A stretch of 64,000 nt of DNA, taken from assembly GCA_013399875.1 (NCBI GenBank), contig VXAZ01008167.1, positions 310,956 to 374,955 of the forward strand. Reading direction: 5' to 3'. The position numbers and the translations under genes are program-made. The notes under the pieces were generated by a model. The model searched no databases, was not told the DNA's origin, and worked only from the letters and a program-made list of their open reading frames with translations. Origin of the DNA: Gymnorhina tibicen. Taxonomy: Eukaryota > Chordata > Aves > Passeriformes > Artamidae. Below are positions 1 to 11,500 of this stretch, in pieces. Within the stretch, counting starts at the first letter, position 1. Every line of letters begins with the position of its first letter.

Positions 1-2748
1 TCAGACATCTCTCCTCTGGTATACTCTTTATCTTGTTCCAATCTCCAGTTACTCTTTGTTTGAGATTCCCACCAACTCCCCATCCCACATATGTGATTTT
101 TAGGAAATTCAGTTTAATTTTCAGTGACACTTGCTCGTCTAAAATGTAGGCAAACTTATATATATAATAGCTTCACACAGCTCATATACTCACATTCCTA
201 TAATACGGGAATTTTACATAGCCCCCTTCTACTTTTTTTCCTAAAACTCATTAAACGAAAAGGGCTTTGTTGATCCAACATACGGCACAGCATGTAGCTA
301 GCAAACACCATCAAAGTGTCCCCCTGCACAAGATATACAGCTCTTAATTTCCTTTGTTGGTTCCAGAGCTTGCGTTTCTGCCTCCTCAGTGTCACTACTA
401 GAAACAATGACATCAGTGTTTGAGACAGAGCAGCAGCCTCCTCCCCACCCAGCACCGACGCTCCAAGCACAGCCCCACAGGGAGATCTGTCAGTTGGTTA
501 GAGACACACAACACAGGGTAATGCTGCCCACTGAAAAGCTGCTGGTCAGCTCACAGTCACAGTTATCTGTCAGCACAACACACACAATTTACTTAGTGCT
601 GAACATACAAAGCAAGACACTTAAGCAAAGATGAAGCGGCCAGGCAATGATCTGTTACCTTTTCCTCTGCGTAAAGGTAAACAGAACCAGAGACACACAG
701 AGCACATACCTATTTGTTATACCAACACACTACATTTGTCACACTGCTGCAGCCTTCTACAGCTCATGAATAGCTCAAGTGATACTTGGATCAATTTGCA
801 ACCTTATGGACAGTTTCTAAAATGAAGTGAAAGCGTACGAACTTAGCTGGTGTAAATCAGCGTGACTCCCATCAACTTTCAGGATGTTCTGCCACCTGAT
901 ACCAGCCTAAGTTCTCTCCTCTGCTTAACAGGGGAATTTGCAAACAGTGGTGTTGGTTTTTTTCATGCTAAGAGCAATTGCAAAGTTACATCCTTGTCTG
1001 CAAACACAGCATCATCATGGGGATTACTGCCCTTTTATGCAGGTGCAGTGGATATTATGAAAATCAAAGATGATGCTAGCATGTGTAACTGATGTATCTA
1101 TCTTAAAAGTCAACTTCCTTACCTTGTTACTATTCCAGTTTACTTTATTATTGCTCATTTAGTTTTTTGCATTTCACTTAGGTTAGCCATAGCCAATCTA
1201 AACAAAACATTCATTTTATTAGTGTGCACAAAATTCTTCAGGATGTCATCTATAAAAAAAAGCTGATGTATCCAGACTGGGGACAGAAAGGTATCATTTG
1301 TAAAGAAAGCATTTCTATTAAAATGAATTTCTATTAAAAAGAAGTAAATATATTTAAAAACCATTGAACTTCCCTTGAGAACATGTTCCAAGCCTAAATG
1401 GACCAGTGTTGTTTTGGATGATACCTTAAAAATTTCTCTAAGGGCACTACTTACTATATGTTCTGCAAAAGGCAAGGGTCTGTGTGCTATCAAAGGTGGT
1501 CCAGGGTAGTTTACATGGGCAGGTCACACTTGATAACCATTAGCACTTTCTGACTATGAGGAATAACACTCCCCAACCATGCCTACAAAACTACCTTACT
1601 CCCTAACGTGAAAAGGAGTGCAACTACATTTTTAAAGTAAGAGACAATCTTCTCCAGTGACCTCAGGGTGTATTAAAGTGAGTAATACTCAACAACAGGA
1701 TATTAGGTTCACTTCAGTTTGCAGCTAAGATTTTTGATGGGATTTATAACATGAGAAGGCAATTCAGCCTTGTTTAAAAATACTACGGTTGCTGTGTGCT
1801 TTCTTAAAAAAAGGAAAAAAAGCAGCAAAGAGAATTCAGGTGCTGGAAGATACAGGCCATGGAGCATTGCAAACCTCTGCCTGCAGATGGCCAGCAAGTT
1901 TTTAGAGGAATGATGTCATGAACAAATAGAGTAGCAGTTTCCTTCTGCAGACCCAAAAATGCTCAGGAAAAGTTTTGCTTATACTTGTAGTGAAATCCTC
2001 TTATTTTGACTGGCTTCAGGATGTTATCATATATTACTATACAAATACTCCTTTCTTGTGAGTTCCATAAAGAATTAAGAACACCTCTCATTTTCATGCA
2101 GAAACCTTATTTCTGCAAGGTGCTCAACTGAGAGTCCAAAATGCAAGTCTATCCACAGAAATGAGTGTCATAAAAATTGGCAAAACCAATTCCATATGAT
2201 AATGCTGGTAGCATTTAGAGTATCCCAGATCTTTGCAGGGGAGGAATAAAATAAGTCTCTCTGATGCCAAAGCCACCAGTATCAGTACTATGGCTGTCAA
2301 AAGGCTGTTCTGGCATCAGTATTTGCCCATTAAACAGCAAAGAGCCACCAGATATTAACCACTTGCAACCTGTGCAGTTTTAATTACGTGGCAATCTCAG
2401 TGGGTAAAGTGAGTATTATTCCCTCCTACAAGGAGGGACTTCTTGCTCTTTGTTGTCTGTATTTATCTGAAAGTTAGGCATCTAGGCTCCCTCCAGGGCC
2501 AGACAGGTAACTAAATCACCCAAGAGCGACTCATCCCTTTCTTCAGTGCTAACTGCAAAAGCAGCATAAATCACTCCAGCTAGAGGCCCAACTTCTGGAT
2601 AAATGAAATGCACTACGCCAAACCTTACCCTCAATGTTTAAACTGACTCCAAGGTACCCAAAACCACATCAGATCCTTTTTCTGAAAGGTGAGCCAAGTT
2701 ACAGAGTCCAGCTCACACTCAGGTTTTTGTTCTCATGCTTGCACGTAC
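1..2748 (-). other. MTSS1 intron (partial), no exon seen
   Basis: This is the intron downstream of the exon at 2749-2959. It opens with the donor GTACGT and runs off the left edge. I looked on the minus strand for the next coding exon (human LSNGFSHYSL) and found nothing like it. The DNA is AT-rich and unique-looking. Open frames here are short, overlap on both strands and show no recognisable domain. Confidence 0.8.
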
Positions 2749-2959
2749 CTGGTTAGGTGCTTCTGGTGGCATGGGGGATGGCGATTTGGACTGGAAAGCA
2801 TCCTGGGACATGAATCCAGAATCATGGGAGGACACACTGGACAGCCTCATGGGTGCCTGCTGAGGCAGATTGGAGCTGCGATAGCGATAGTGTGAACTAG
2901 GTGAGTGCGAGTGCGAGCCACTGGACCGGGAATCACTACTGTTAACGCTGTTCAGACTG
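2749..2959 (-). CDS. MTSS1: MTSS1 coding exon, Ser-rich linker with DSGxxS degron (~residues 275-345)
   Basis: This 211-nt exon begins with C, which completes Ser (AG|C), and ends in phase 0 at AACCAG|GTACGT. It reads SLNSVNSSDSRSSGSHSHSP, then SSHYRYRSSNLPQQAPMRLS, then SVSSHDSGFMSQDAFQSKSP and SPMPPEAPNQ. Over a third of the residues are Ser. The HDSGFMS segment at 2806-2823 keeps the DSGxxS form, the phosphodegron recognised by beta-TrCP in human MTSS1 (around Ser322). Differences from recalled human are Pro for Ala and Met for Val in LAQQAPVRL, and Met for Ile in the degron's variable position. The next coding exon (human LSNGFSH...) is not within 1-2748. Confidence 0.96.
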
Positions 2960-3115
2960 CTGTGAGAGACAAAAGGAACAGAGAAAGGAAAGGGGAGAGG
3001 AAAAGACACAAGGGAGGGGTGGGGAGAGACCCATATACAGTACAATTAACATTCCACATGTCTCTAGCAACAGGCAGCATAAACCGGAAAAGAAAAATGT
3101 TGACAAATTAAAAAA

Positions 3116-3139
3116 ATATATATATATGCACATATATAT
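3116..3139. repeat. AT-dinucleotide microsatellite, interrupted
   Basis: Two short alternating TA tracts are split by GCAC. This is a simple repeat about 160 bases upstream of the exon at 2749-2959 in transcript sense. Confidence 0.8.
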
Positions 3140-4122
3140 CAGTAAAGAACCATAAGCAGCTGCAGTATCCCTGGCGACCAGAGAGAAAATGGCATTTTAT
3201 CTTGAGTTTCACTCAAATGATCAAATCTTAACCACTTCAGACTTCAAACTCAGGTTAGGGATGAAGGAATTGCTACATGCCCTCCCTAGGATTTGCAGAG
3301 CACTTGCTCAAAAACTGTCTGCTGATGGTTCTCTCCTGTTCCTGACTTACACTTGGCCCAGATATTCAATGGGATTTCTAGCAGGCGGACCAAAGACATT
3401 GGAATGCATCTGAAAGTCTGCCTCTAGGCATGCTGCTGCAGACAGCCAGCAGGACAATGTGTGAGACTTCTGAAAGTATCACCAAACCCCCACACTTCAC
3501 AGTACCTGGGACTCATTTTGCTCACTTGAAGGCTTCCTACCAGATAAAAACATGTGACAGCACACAGAGTGAAGCCAAGCTGCTGGGTATGGAGCTTTAG
3601 TTAATAACAAGGACAATCAGAGAATTAAACCCCCAAATTAATATGCATGAAAAAAACCCAACATTATTTTTCAAAGAAAGAGATTGATTTTTAATCCTCA
3701 GAATCCATGCATGACAGTAAGGACATGCCAGCCACAATGTGGGAGCTTTTGGCATTTCCTGCCGGGGTGGCTGAGCAGGACTAGCAGGATGCACCTATCT
3801 GAAGGCAGCTTCCTGCTCCATTGGCAGGAGCCTGGCCTGAGGGATGGCTCTGAAGGACACGTGGGTGAGGCCTGCACCTCCTGTACACAAATGCCACGTA
3901 CAAAGGAGATGTACAAGTCAGCATGGAGCAGAGGAAGAGGAGCTCTGCTGTATTTTACCCACACACACCAGTCTGTGCCATACAGGTTTTACCATACAAG
4001 AAGATGAAATTGATTAGGAAGAGATTATGAATTTTTGGGGTTTTTTTTGCCATTTTCTTTTATAGCTTCAGGATATTGCATCTTTAAGCCTGTGCTCATT
4101 GCTCTCAATATGCACGTTTTCA

Positions 4123-4164
4123 CATATATATATATATAAAAGTACTGACTTTTTTTATATATAT
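4123..4164. repeat. Paired AT microsatellites
   Basis: An (AT)8 tract at 4123-4138 and a second TA tract at about 4156-4164 are separated by unique sequence and a short T run. They could fold back on each other. Otherwise this is an ordinary simple repeat. Confidence 0.7.
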
Positions 4165-4949
4165 CTGCATGCAGAGACAAGTAGGTACATAGAAATAGTG
4201 TTCACTTGCCCTGACATGCTGTAGGTGACTTTGCTCATACACAGGGAACCTGTAGTACATTATTCATAAAGCAAACTGAAAGGTAATCATTTGAGAGCAG
4301 CTAGAGAGGTGTTGAGCAGAATACACAACAGGGTATCTTCCTTTTCAGTAAAAGGAAAGAGTAAATGTAGACACCAAGATATGGGGGCAACATGCTAATA
4401 AACTGTTTTATGAGAGAAAACAGTTTTTACAGAGAAAGCATAGACAGAATCCAGTGTTTCAACATATTTCAGGACAGCATTAGACAGCATTAAACAGTCA
4501 AAAAAACTTGTATCAAAAAAGCATTTCCATCTACCAGACTGATAGGGCAATTGCCAAGGATGTTTTCCCTTTTCAAACAGTTTAACTTACTGATTAGTAA
4601 CAGCTACTTAGAATAATCTAAAAAGTCATCACATGAAAAACAGAAAAGGAAATTATGAATGGACAATCTCAGAGTTTAGATCAGTACAGTCTGCTCTTTG
4701 ATCCAAAATGGATTCAAGAGAACTGAATCAAAAGCATCTTCAAGTTGTCTTGAGTTCAAAAGTTGTTCAGTCATGCCCATCCTTTTTAATATTCCCAGCA
4801 CACACTTAAATGTATAAAGACCATGAGGGACTCTTTCAGTAAGACTTGTTATTTAAGGTTTAAGAATGTATACAAATCCATATCACAGTCTGAACTTGCC
4901 TCCCTTTGCCCCCAAACAGGTTAAAAACAAGTATTACCAACTGACTTAC

Positions 4950-5047
4950 CTGCAAACACTAGATTTTCTGGACATGGTAGTACTGGGAGAGGATGGAGGA
5001 GTCTGGTAAGACCAGCTGTAATCAGAACCTTTCAAATCTAAAATTAC
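4950..5047 (-). CDS. MTSS1: MTSS1 coding exon, linker residues ~243-275
   Basis: This 98-nt exon encodes VILDLKGSDYSWSYQTPPSS then PSTTMSRKSSVC, and ends with the two bases AG of a Ser codon. The acceptor is TTTCATCAG|GTA and the donor is TGCAG|GTAAGT, which is a consensus donor. The segment is identical to recalled human MTSS1. It leaves the I-BAR domain and enters the Ser/Pro-rich linker, with TPPSSPS and RKSS as plausible proline-directed and basophilic phosphosites (inference). It is too short to stand out as an open frame, so it was placed from the exons on either side. Confidence 0.95.
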
Positions 5048-6002
5048 CTGATGAAAGATAATCAATAGCATCAAGGATGTGGAAAAATTTTCCCGCTATT
5101 AATAGAAAGTATCTGATTGTCATACAACATTCATCCCTGCTACAAACTTTCAGTGCCAATTAACTCAGTCTCTGTACTCTTCCAAAACTATGCTGTATCA
5201 CACACAGGAGAGTCAGTTTCATCCTTGGCTTTCCCGGTACTACCACACTTCAACACTAAGGCTGCCACCACAGAAGGAAAGTTCACATTTGAATGGAAAA
5301 TATCTTTAAAAAATAAATTGGAGATTTATTTTTTTTGCATTAAAGAAGCTTTTCTGGTTTTTGTTTTGTTTGTTTTGACTTAAAAAATTATTACAGCCCT
5401 TGAGTTGAAGTACTGTAACGTTTTAAACAATTAACTGAAGATCCAGTATTCAACCACAACAGAGCTTTACACTTCTAAGTCAATGATAAGGTGACTAAAG
5501 TATGACAAAAAAGCTGAGTTCCCACAGCAGGGTTGGGGAAAAATGTCTTATTTGGATTCGTTTAATGACACACATTTTCCTATGCATTTTAAGGACAGCA
5601 TGGAAAAATGCTCAAATGTCAGACTCCATCAAACTTCGCAACCCCAGCAATTTTGTGATTACAAAAAGACAGGGATGCTCAAACGTAGGACAAGGAGATG
5701 ACACTCATTTCTCAAACACTCTCTGGAGAAATTGGGCATCTTCATACCCTTCAGAGTGTTACTGCTACCACTTCACTCTGGTCTCACCAAATATTTCAGA
5801 AGCACTCAGCCCCTGAACACAAACTTTCAAAACAAAACAATTCTTCTTAAATTGCTCATGTTAAAAATGACCTTGCTGTAGTAAAGCTTCTACAAAACAT
5901 CACATTAAGCCACTAAACACTAGTAGTCAATATTCCTTGCAATACAAAAGCAAAAATGGTGCAAGCCACAAATAAAACGTTTTCCAGGTAACAAGAGCTA
6001 AC
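5048..6002 (-). other. MTSS1 intron, 955 bp
   Basis: This is the shortest complete intron in the window, running from donor GTTAGC to acceptor TTTCATCAG. It is AT-rich and unique-looking, with no recognised repeat or regulatory element. Confidence 0.85.
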
Positions 6003-6110
6003 CTGTTCACTCGAGGATGGCAATTTGTGTGGATCCATGGTGAGACTTTTCAGGTCATCTGATATGGTTTGTAAATGGGTTATTTCTCCTAGCATTGATA
6101 TTTCTTCTTC
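6003..6110 (-). CDS. MTSS1: MTSS1 coding exon, end of I-BAR domain (~residues 207-242)
   Basis: This 108-nt exon of exactly 36 codons encodes EEEISMLGEITHLQTISDDL then KSLTMDPHKLPSSSEQ. The acceptor is TCTTTTCAG and the donor is CAG|GTTAGC. Both ends are in phase 0, so skipping it would not shift the frame. It forms the last helical turn of the I-BAR bundle and the exit into the flexible linker (HKLPSSSEQ). Asp replaces the human Glu in TISEDL. The upstream intron (6111-7826) holds a GC-rich LTR-like insertion. Confidence 0.96.
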
Positions 6111-7826
6111 CTGAAAAGAAAAACGAGCAAGGCTAACCACAGCCTAGGTTTTAAAAATCAGACCTGTAACACAATATATGACCTTTTTCATCTTGCTGAT
6201 GACTATGGGAATGCCCAGTGGAGCTGCTTTTTCTTTGCACATTAAATTATTATGAAAGGTTGAAATATTAATTTAGAATTTTGTAACTACTTTAAGATTG
6301 CTACAAATTCTGAGGCCCAGAAATCTTTTCTCTCATCAACAAGATAAATAAGTCTCAGCCTTCTTTTAGTGACATCTTCAGAAAAAGAGTGTTAGTTTTG
6401 CTGCACTTGACAAATACCTAACTTTTCTATGTATACTCACTACTGTGCCATAGCAATTTTAAGCTTGAGTGTAAACAGGGGTTAAATTCATATTTTTTGA
6501 TAAAGTTAAAGGAATTATACAGGTACAGAGCATTAATACAGCTATGATTGATTTTGGCTCAAACTACATCGACAGCTAACTCAGATGATGATTTCTGCAC
6601 TGTAAACTACCACAGTAAATCCTTAGCTACCATTTCTTCCAGGTCCTCTGAGTCTGGAATGCACTTCCTCCTGCTCAGCCATGACTTTCCTGTAGTGCTG
6701 TATTTCCCCACTCCTTTTCTTACTAAATGTCTGCCCTTCCCACATTGTTCCCCCTTCCCTGCCCCCAGTCCTGGCCACACCCTCAGGTTCTCCCTATTGG
6801 TTCTGTTACCCCCACCCCGCCCATGTACCGCCCCTGCACCCTGAGACCATTCGTCCGTGTGCTCTCTCCGACCTCTCATCCCCAAATAAATCCCAGGCTC
6901 CATGGCCTGGGCCCTCTCTGCCTTGGGGAACCAGCATGTCACCGTGGGAATAGAGATCCTCTGAGGTCCCGGTGCGGGGGGAGCCTCCTCTCCTCCTTTA
7001 TCACCACCGTGCTGTGGAGCCGACAGCCGGCCGGGACAGCGCGGCTGCCCAGAAGGGCTGCGGGAAGCGGGACAGCCGCTCTCCCCAGGATAACCCCGCA
7101 GAGCTCTCCGGGAAGGCTGCGGCTTGCCGGTCCAACGCAGGAAACTACACACCGCAACACTCCTACTTCTCTAACTACGGTTTTCTGTTGAGACTGATGC
7201 TCTTTGTAAACAAGCACAGGGAACATTTTCCCAGGACACTGGTGACCCTTCAGAAATGCACCTCGCTTGCACAGAGCCATGAACAATTCCTTGTCAGGCT
7301 TCAGACAACCTGAGATGATGAACATTTACTCAAGCCTTTCCAACGAGCTGAAAAACTGTCATGTAGAAGGAAAGGAGCTATCAGAAAACTGCATGGAAGC
7401 AGCCTGCAATTTGTCAGATAATGTCATTATATACACAGGGGAGGTCTTGAAACTTATCAGTCCTAGCACTGGAGTAGGAGTAAGGAGGATTTATATTAAA
7501 ATGTGATGTTAAGAAGAAAAGCAGTGGAAAAAACTGCATTTGCAATGTCTCAGGGTGGAATGCATAGAGAACACAAACTGACTTCAGTCTTTGTGCCCAT
7601 TGTTTACCCATCATTCACCTTGAGGGTATTCAGTGTTTTCCATTGCTGAATTACTTTGAACGCCTACAAGAAAGGTCCCAACTCTCACCACTTGCTAGAC
7701 AGAGACACAGGCTGAATTTTGGCTCTAGAAATTCATTCCTAAGACGTAACAAGAGACTCTCTTCAGCGGCTTTTGGCCACTTATCTAATCTGTGAATTGT
7801 ACTGACTGAAAACGAAGAGCTCTTAC
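6111..7826 (-). other. MTSS1 intron, 1,716 bp, with GC-rich insertion
   Basis: The intron runs from donor GTAAGA to acceptor TTTTCAG. Its middle (about 6690-7150) is much richer in G+C than both flanks and carries LTR-like signals. The rest is AT-rich, unique intronic DNA. Open frames reach 181 codons inside the GC-rich part on both strands and reflect composition rather than coding. Confidence 0.8.
6690..7150 (+). mobile_element. Probable solo LTR of an avian endogenous retrovirus
   Basis: This is a GC-rich island in AT-rich intron. In plus-strand order it holds an inverted CCAAT box (ATTGG, 6796-6800), a GC box (CCCCGCCC, 6815-6822), a poly(A) signal (AATAAA, 6885-6890) and a G+C-rich downstream stretch, which is the order expected of U3-R-U5. 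No gag, pol or env remains were seen beside it, so it would be a solo LTR. Exact ends and a target-site duplication could not be set by eye. It lies antisense to MTSS1. The alternative is a small CpG-rich regulatory island. Confidence 0.4.
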
Positions 7827-7984
7827 GATCACAGGGCGCAGCATCGAGATGAAAGCACAGAATCGACCGCGCTCCTCGATCAGAGCCTTTCTGACAGCTT
7901 GCTTCTCGGTTTCTTCAAGCAGCAGGTACTTATCGTTGACATCTTGTAAAGCACTATCCAGCTGGGGCTGAATGTCACCCCGTC
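7827..7984 (-). CDS. MTSS1: MTSS1 coding exon, I-BAR residues ~154-206
   Basis: This 158-nt exon encodes RGDIQPQLDSALQDVNDKYL, continues through LLEETEKQAVRKALIEERGR, and ends FCAFISMLRPVI. It opens with GA, which completes Gly after the acceptor CTGCATATAG, and ends on a codon boundary at ATC|GTAAGA. This is the long third helix of the I-BAR domain. The signature segment KQAVRKALIEERGRFC is invariant between MTSS1 and MTSS2 as I recall them. Ala replaces the human Thr in FCTFISML. The neighbouring upstream intron is 11 kb and contains the candidate microexon that would insert directly before this exon. Confidence 0.96.
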
Positions 7985-8574
7985 CTATATGCAGGAAACA
8001 ATCAAGAGTACATTTTGTCAAAACTGTGCCTCTCCACAGAAGACAACATTATTTTCAGCCAGCACTGCTGCTGGATTGTGCTTTTGCAATTCAAGTCTTA
8101 ACCAGCATCTTCCCTTAATTCAAATTAGTAAGGATTTTTTCCCCCCCAATTAAATCAAGCATTTCAAAGCATTTATATTTTTTCCCTTTTTGCATAGAAC
8201 AGAAATCCAGCTCAATTCAAAAGGTTTCAACAAGCCAAAGACAGCATCTTAAGTAAGGACTTTCTCAAAGCATTAGCTGTAGAAGCTCTTGACATCATCC
8301 TTGCTGAAAACCAACATCTTACTAACTGGGAGAGTATTAATCACTTGTCCAGGTATATTCCTCTTCCTTCTTGCATTTGTGCTTAACAAGGTCCTAATGA
8401 GAATTTTGTGGAGCCACTAAATAAATGAGTCAATCTCCTACACAAGATGCTATTAAGGACATGTTACTGATCACGGGACCACTGGGTCCAGTACTCTGCA
8501 CAAACCAACTGCTGAAACAGTTTTCTTCATTCCAGAATCCAAACTAAACCAAACCACTCAAGATAGGTTATTTT

Positions 8575-8592
8575 TATATATATATATATATA
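8575..8592. repeat. (TA)9 microsatellite
   Basis: An uninterrupted TA run preceded by a T tract. Confidence 0.85.
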
Positions 8593-11500
8593 AATGTCCA
8601 AAACATGTCGATGGAAATAATAAAATTCCAGTGTTCTGCAATTAAAAAGCTTCACTGTGTAAATTACAGTCAGCTCGTAATACCAAAACTTTCTGTGACA
8701 GCTAAGTACCTTATTCTGCACTGACTGCTTACGCTGCATCATGCCAAAAAAATATTCCTCTAGGAATGAAGAGCTGCTGCTTAGACATACTATAACCAAT
8801 AATGTTGCAGTAGCAAGATGTTTTCATGCAGCTTAGTCCCTAAATATCTTAAAGGGCCTCAGTTGTATAAATTTGTTGCAAATCTCCCAGAAATATCGTA
8901 ACATGCAATTTAAGTATCCAGCTACATATCCATGCCATTGTTGCCAACTACCAGGAAGATAACATTGAAAAGATGGTGGGTGAGCTACAAGCAGCTACCC
9001 AAAACCGTTTTTTTGGACAATAACCTTTCTGCACGGAGGATTTAAAGCTATGAGCAAGAGGAAAAAAAAGTCTCTTGGCGTGTCTAGTATGCAATGCAGA
9101 TGACTCAATGTCAGGGTTACAAAGGAAAAACCTTTGCCTTACTATCACATGTATTCCTTAATACTCCAGAACAAGGCAAAGCCATCAGCTCCCCTGCACT
9201 GATACATAGCCAGAGCTGCAGGAAAAGAGAGCAGTGATGGAAGCAAAGAGAATCACACTGGCTTAGTGGCATTACAGGCTGGATACATCCAAATCTCCTC
9301 TGTACTGAGTTAGACATAGTCCAGATAAAACTGCACTGACACCCACATGCAGAGCTCTATGCTGGATCCTGGAAGAATCACATCCAGTGCAACATGGACA
9401 CGGCCACCGCCAAGGCCACTGGTACCAAACTTCCAGTGGTGTCTGATCCTGCATATCAGTCTGGCTGCTCTAATGTGGCCATAAAACTGTTTTGGAAGTA
9501 AATAACTTTAAGAATAACAGAGTCTGAAGGTGCAGTCATCTGCTTCCTCCAACAAAATTAGCGTCTACCAGAAACAATTTATAGGAGAGCTTTGGGTACC
9601 TCGCCAGAGGTCTTGTGCCTTTTCGTCTGTCACCCTCAGGAGACAAACTGGGCCTTCCTGCTTCAAGACCATTCTGTACATTTCAGGCCTTCTCCATACT
9701 CTGCCATCAGATGCAGTGGCTAGACATTTTATACTGCTCTGGAGTTGTTCTTGCAAATTCTTTATGAAATAGAAACTTGCATCATTGCTCAGGCCCTTTT
9801 TGAGTGCTGCCTGGAATTACAATGGGTAAAATAATCTGTTGTTCAAGCCTAGATACTGGCCGACTATCATGGATGTACCAAATGCAAACTATTTTAGCTG
9901 CAAACTAAAGCACACACTCATTAGTTCAGCTCTGGACAACTGCTATAAACATTCAGCTGCTCTACCATACAATCATGCACATAATGCAGTAAATCCTTGT
10001 TAAATGTATTTGCCTATGCAGTGAGAGCACACACACTTAAAAAGCAACTGGACTCCACTGACAAAGTGGGTTCAATTATAGTGAATTTTGGTACTTTATG
10101 TGGACCTCAGAACACCACATCTTGGACCAGAGAAACAAGAGCAGCCAAAACCTGGGGCAAGAATAAAACTCATTTGCAGCTGTGTAATTCACTCAATTCA
10201 ACAAAGTTATGAGGATAACGTTCAGGCTGGTATTTTAACCCTTTGGCCAAAGCAAGTGTAAAACTGCACCACTGTCCAACATCCTCTGTACCTCTACAAA
10301 ATTCCCATTTTACTTCTTCCAGTGAGTCAGTATAGTAACAGAAACACCACCTCCTCACCAGTATTTTCACAGACCCGTTTTTATGCTCAGGGGCATTTGG
10401 GCAGTCTGTGAAAACACAGAAGAAACAGGTATCATTCAGAGCAGCAAACAAGCTCAGGTGAATCATTTAGATGAGGCTCTGAAGTCAGATGTTTACAGAT
10501 GAATACAGCTCTCTCCTGGTGACTTCTCATAACTCATCTTTTAGGAGGAGGAAAGCTTTATCAACATCCTTTGAAAGCTCCACAATGCAGACATCAATCT
10601 AGCAAATAGTCTGAAAGCAGGCATAGCTCTTCTCACTCCCTGAACTGCCAGCTGCACTCAGCTCAGGAATTTGTGGGATGAGATCTCTGTGTAATTGAAC
10701 CAGTTTCCTTTGCTAAGCAGAGCAGAGCACATCCCCTCAACAGCACTGCTACACCCAGAGAACACCAAAGGTGTGAGGGCCAACTGCTGACCACCTTTGC
10801 TCCTCAGCCACCTCAGGTCTCCACTGATTTGAATCTGCTACTTATCTCAGAAGGGAATATCGACCACTGGAGAACAATGCAGTTCTTTTCCCACTTGAAC
10901 TACAGGGAGAAGGTTAATTGGCCAAGGCAGTATTTTTGCTTGCAGCTTTTTTGCTGTGGTCATGAGGCACACTTTCATAAGGAACATCAGCAAGTGATTA
11001 TTTCCTCCAGCCCACATTCTCTGGCCTTTAGGTTATGCATTCCAAAACACTTCCAAACCAACACAACTACCACAATGACATAAGATAGTTCCAGAACAGT
11101 CTTATCATGGAGCAGCTGTAAAAGTGGACCTGGAAGGACACTCCTACCCCAGCTGCAGGCAGGTTTGAGTGACCCACCACAGCAATCAGCTACAGCAATG
11201 GTCAAAAACATCCAATGTAGTCACAGGTCACTGGTCTGCAACCAGCCGGACATGAACAGGATGTAGGGATGGTTCTGCAGAGCATGTCTGGCTACACCCA
11301 GAACAAGTCAACAACCTGAACACTGAGGAGGAATTCAAATCCAGCCTTTCTCAAAGTGGAGCTCTGGTGATGCAGAGAGGAGCAGAAATGCAAGATCAGA
11401 AGTTGTAGACTGAATGCTCGAACAGCCTGGTGACCTGCGGCTGGACACAGGCAAGTGAGAGCTGATCATGTGCAGGGAGCTGAACTGCTTCTCATCCAAA

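Larger units (their letters stand above)
2960..4949 (-). other. MTSS1 intron, 1,990 bp
   Basis: This intron is bounded by GTAAGT (at 4949) and TCTCACAG (ending 2960). It contains two AT-dinucleotide runs (3116-3139 and 4123-4164) and no recognisable gene or transposon. Open frames of up to about 107 codons around 3684-4007 occur on both strands in the same place and carry no domain, so they look like chance frames. Confidence 0.85.

Noticed and set aside
1361..1390. Candidate for the next MTSS1 exon (LSNGFSH...) from an AACCATTGAAC match
   Set aside because: Codons around it do not continue the expected protein and no acceptor precedes it.
6607..7152. 181-codon minus-strand open frame and overlapping plus-strand frames
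   Set aside because: They coincide with a GC-rich LTR-like block, occur on both strands at once, and show no domain or splice context that fits MTSS1.
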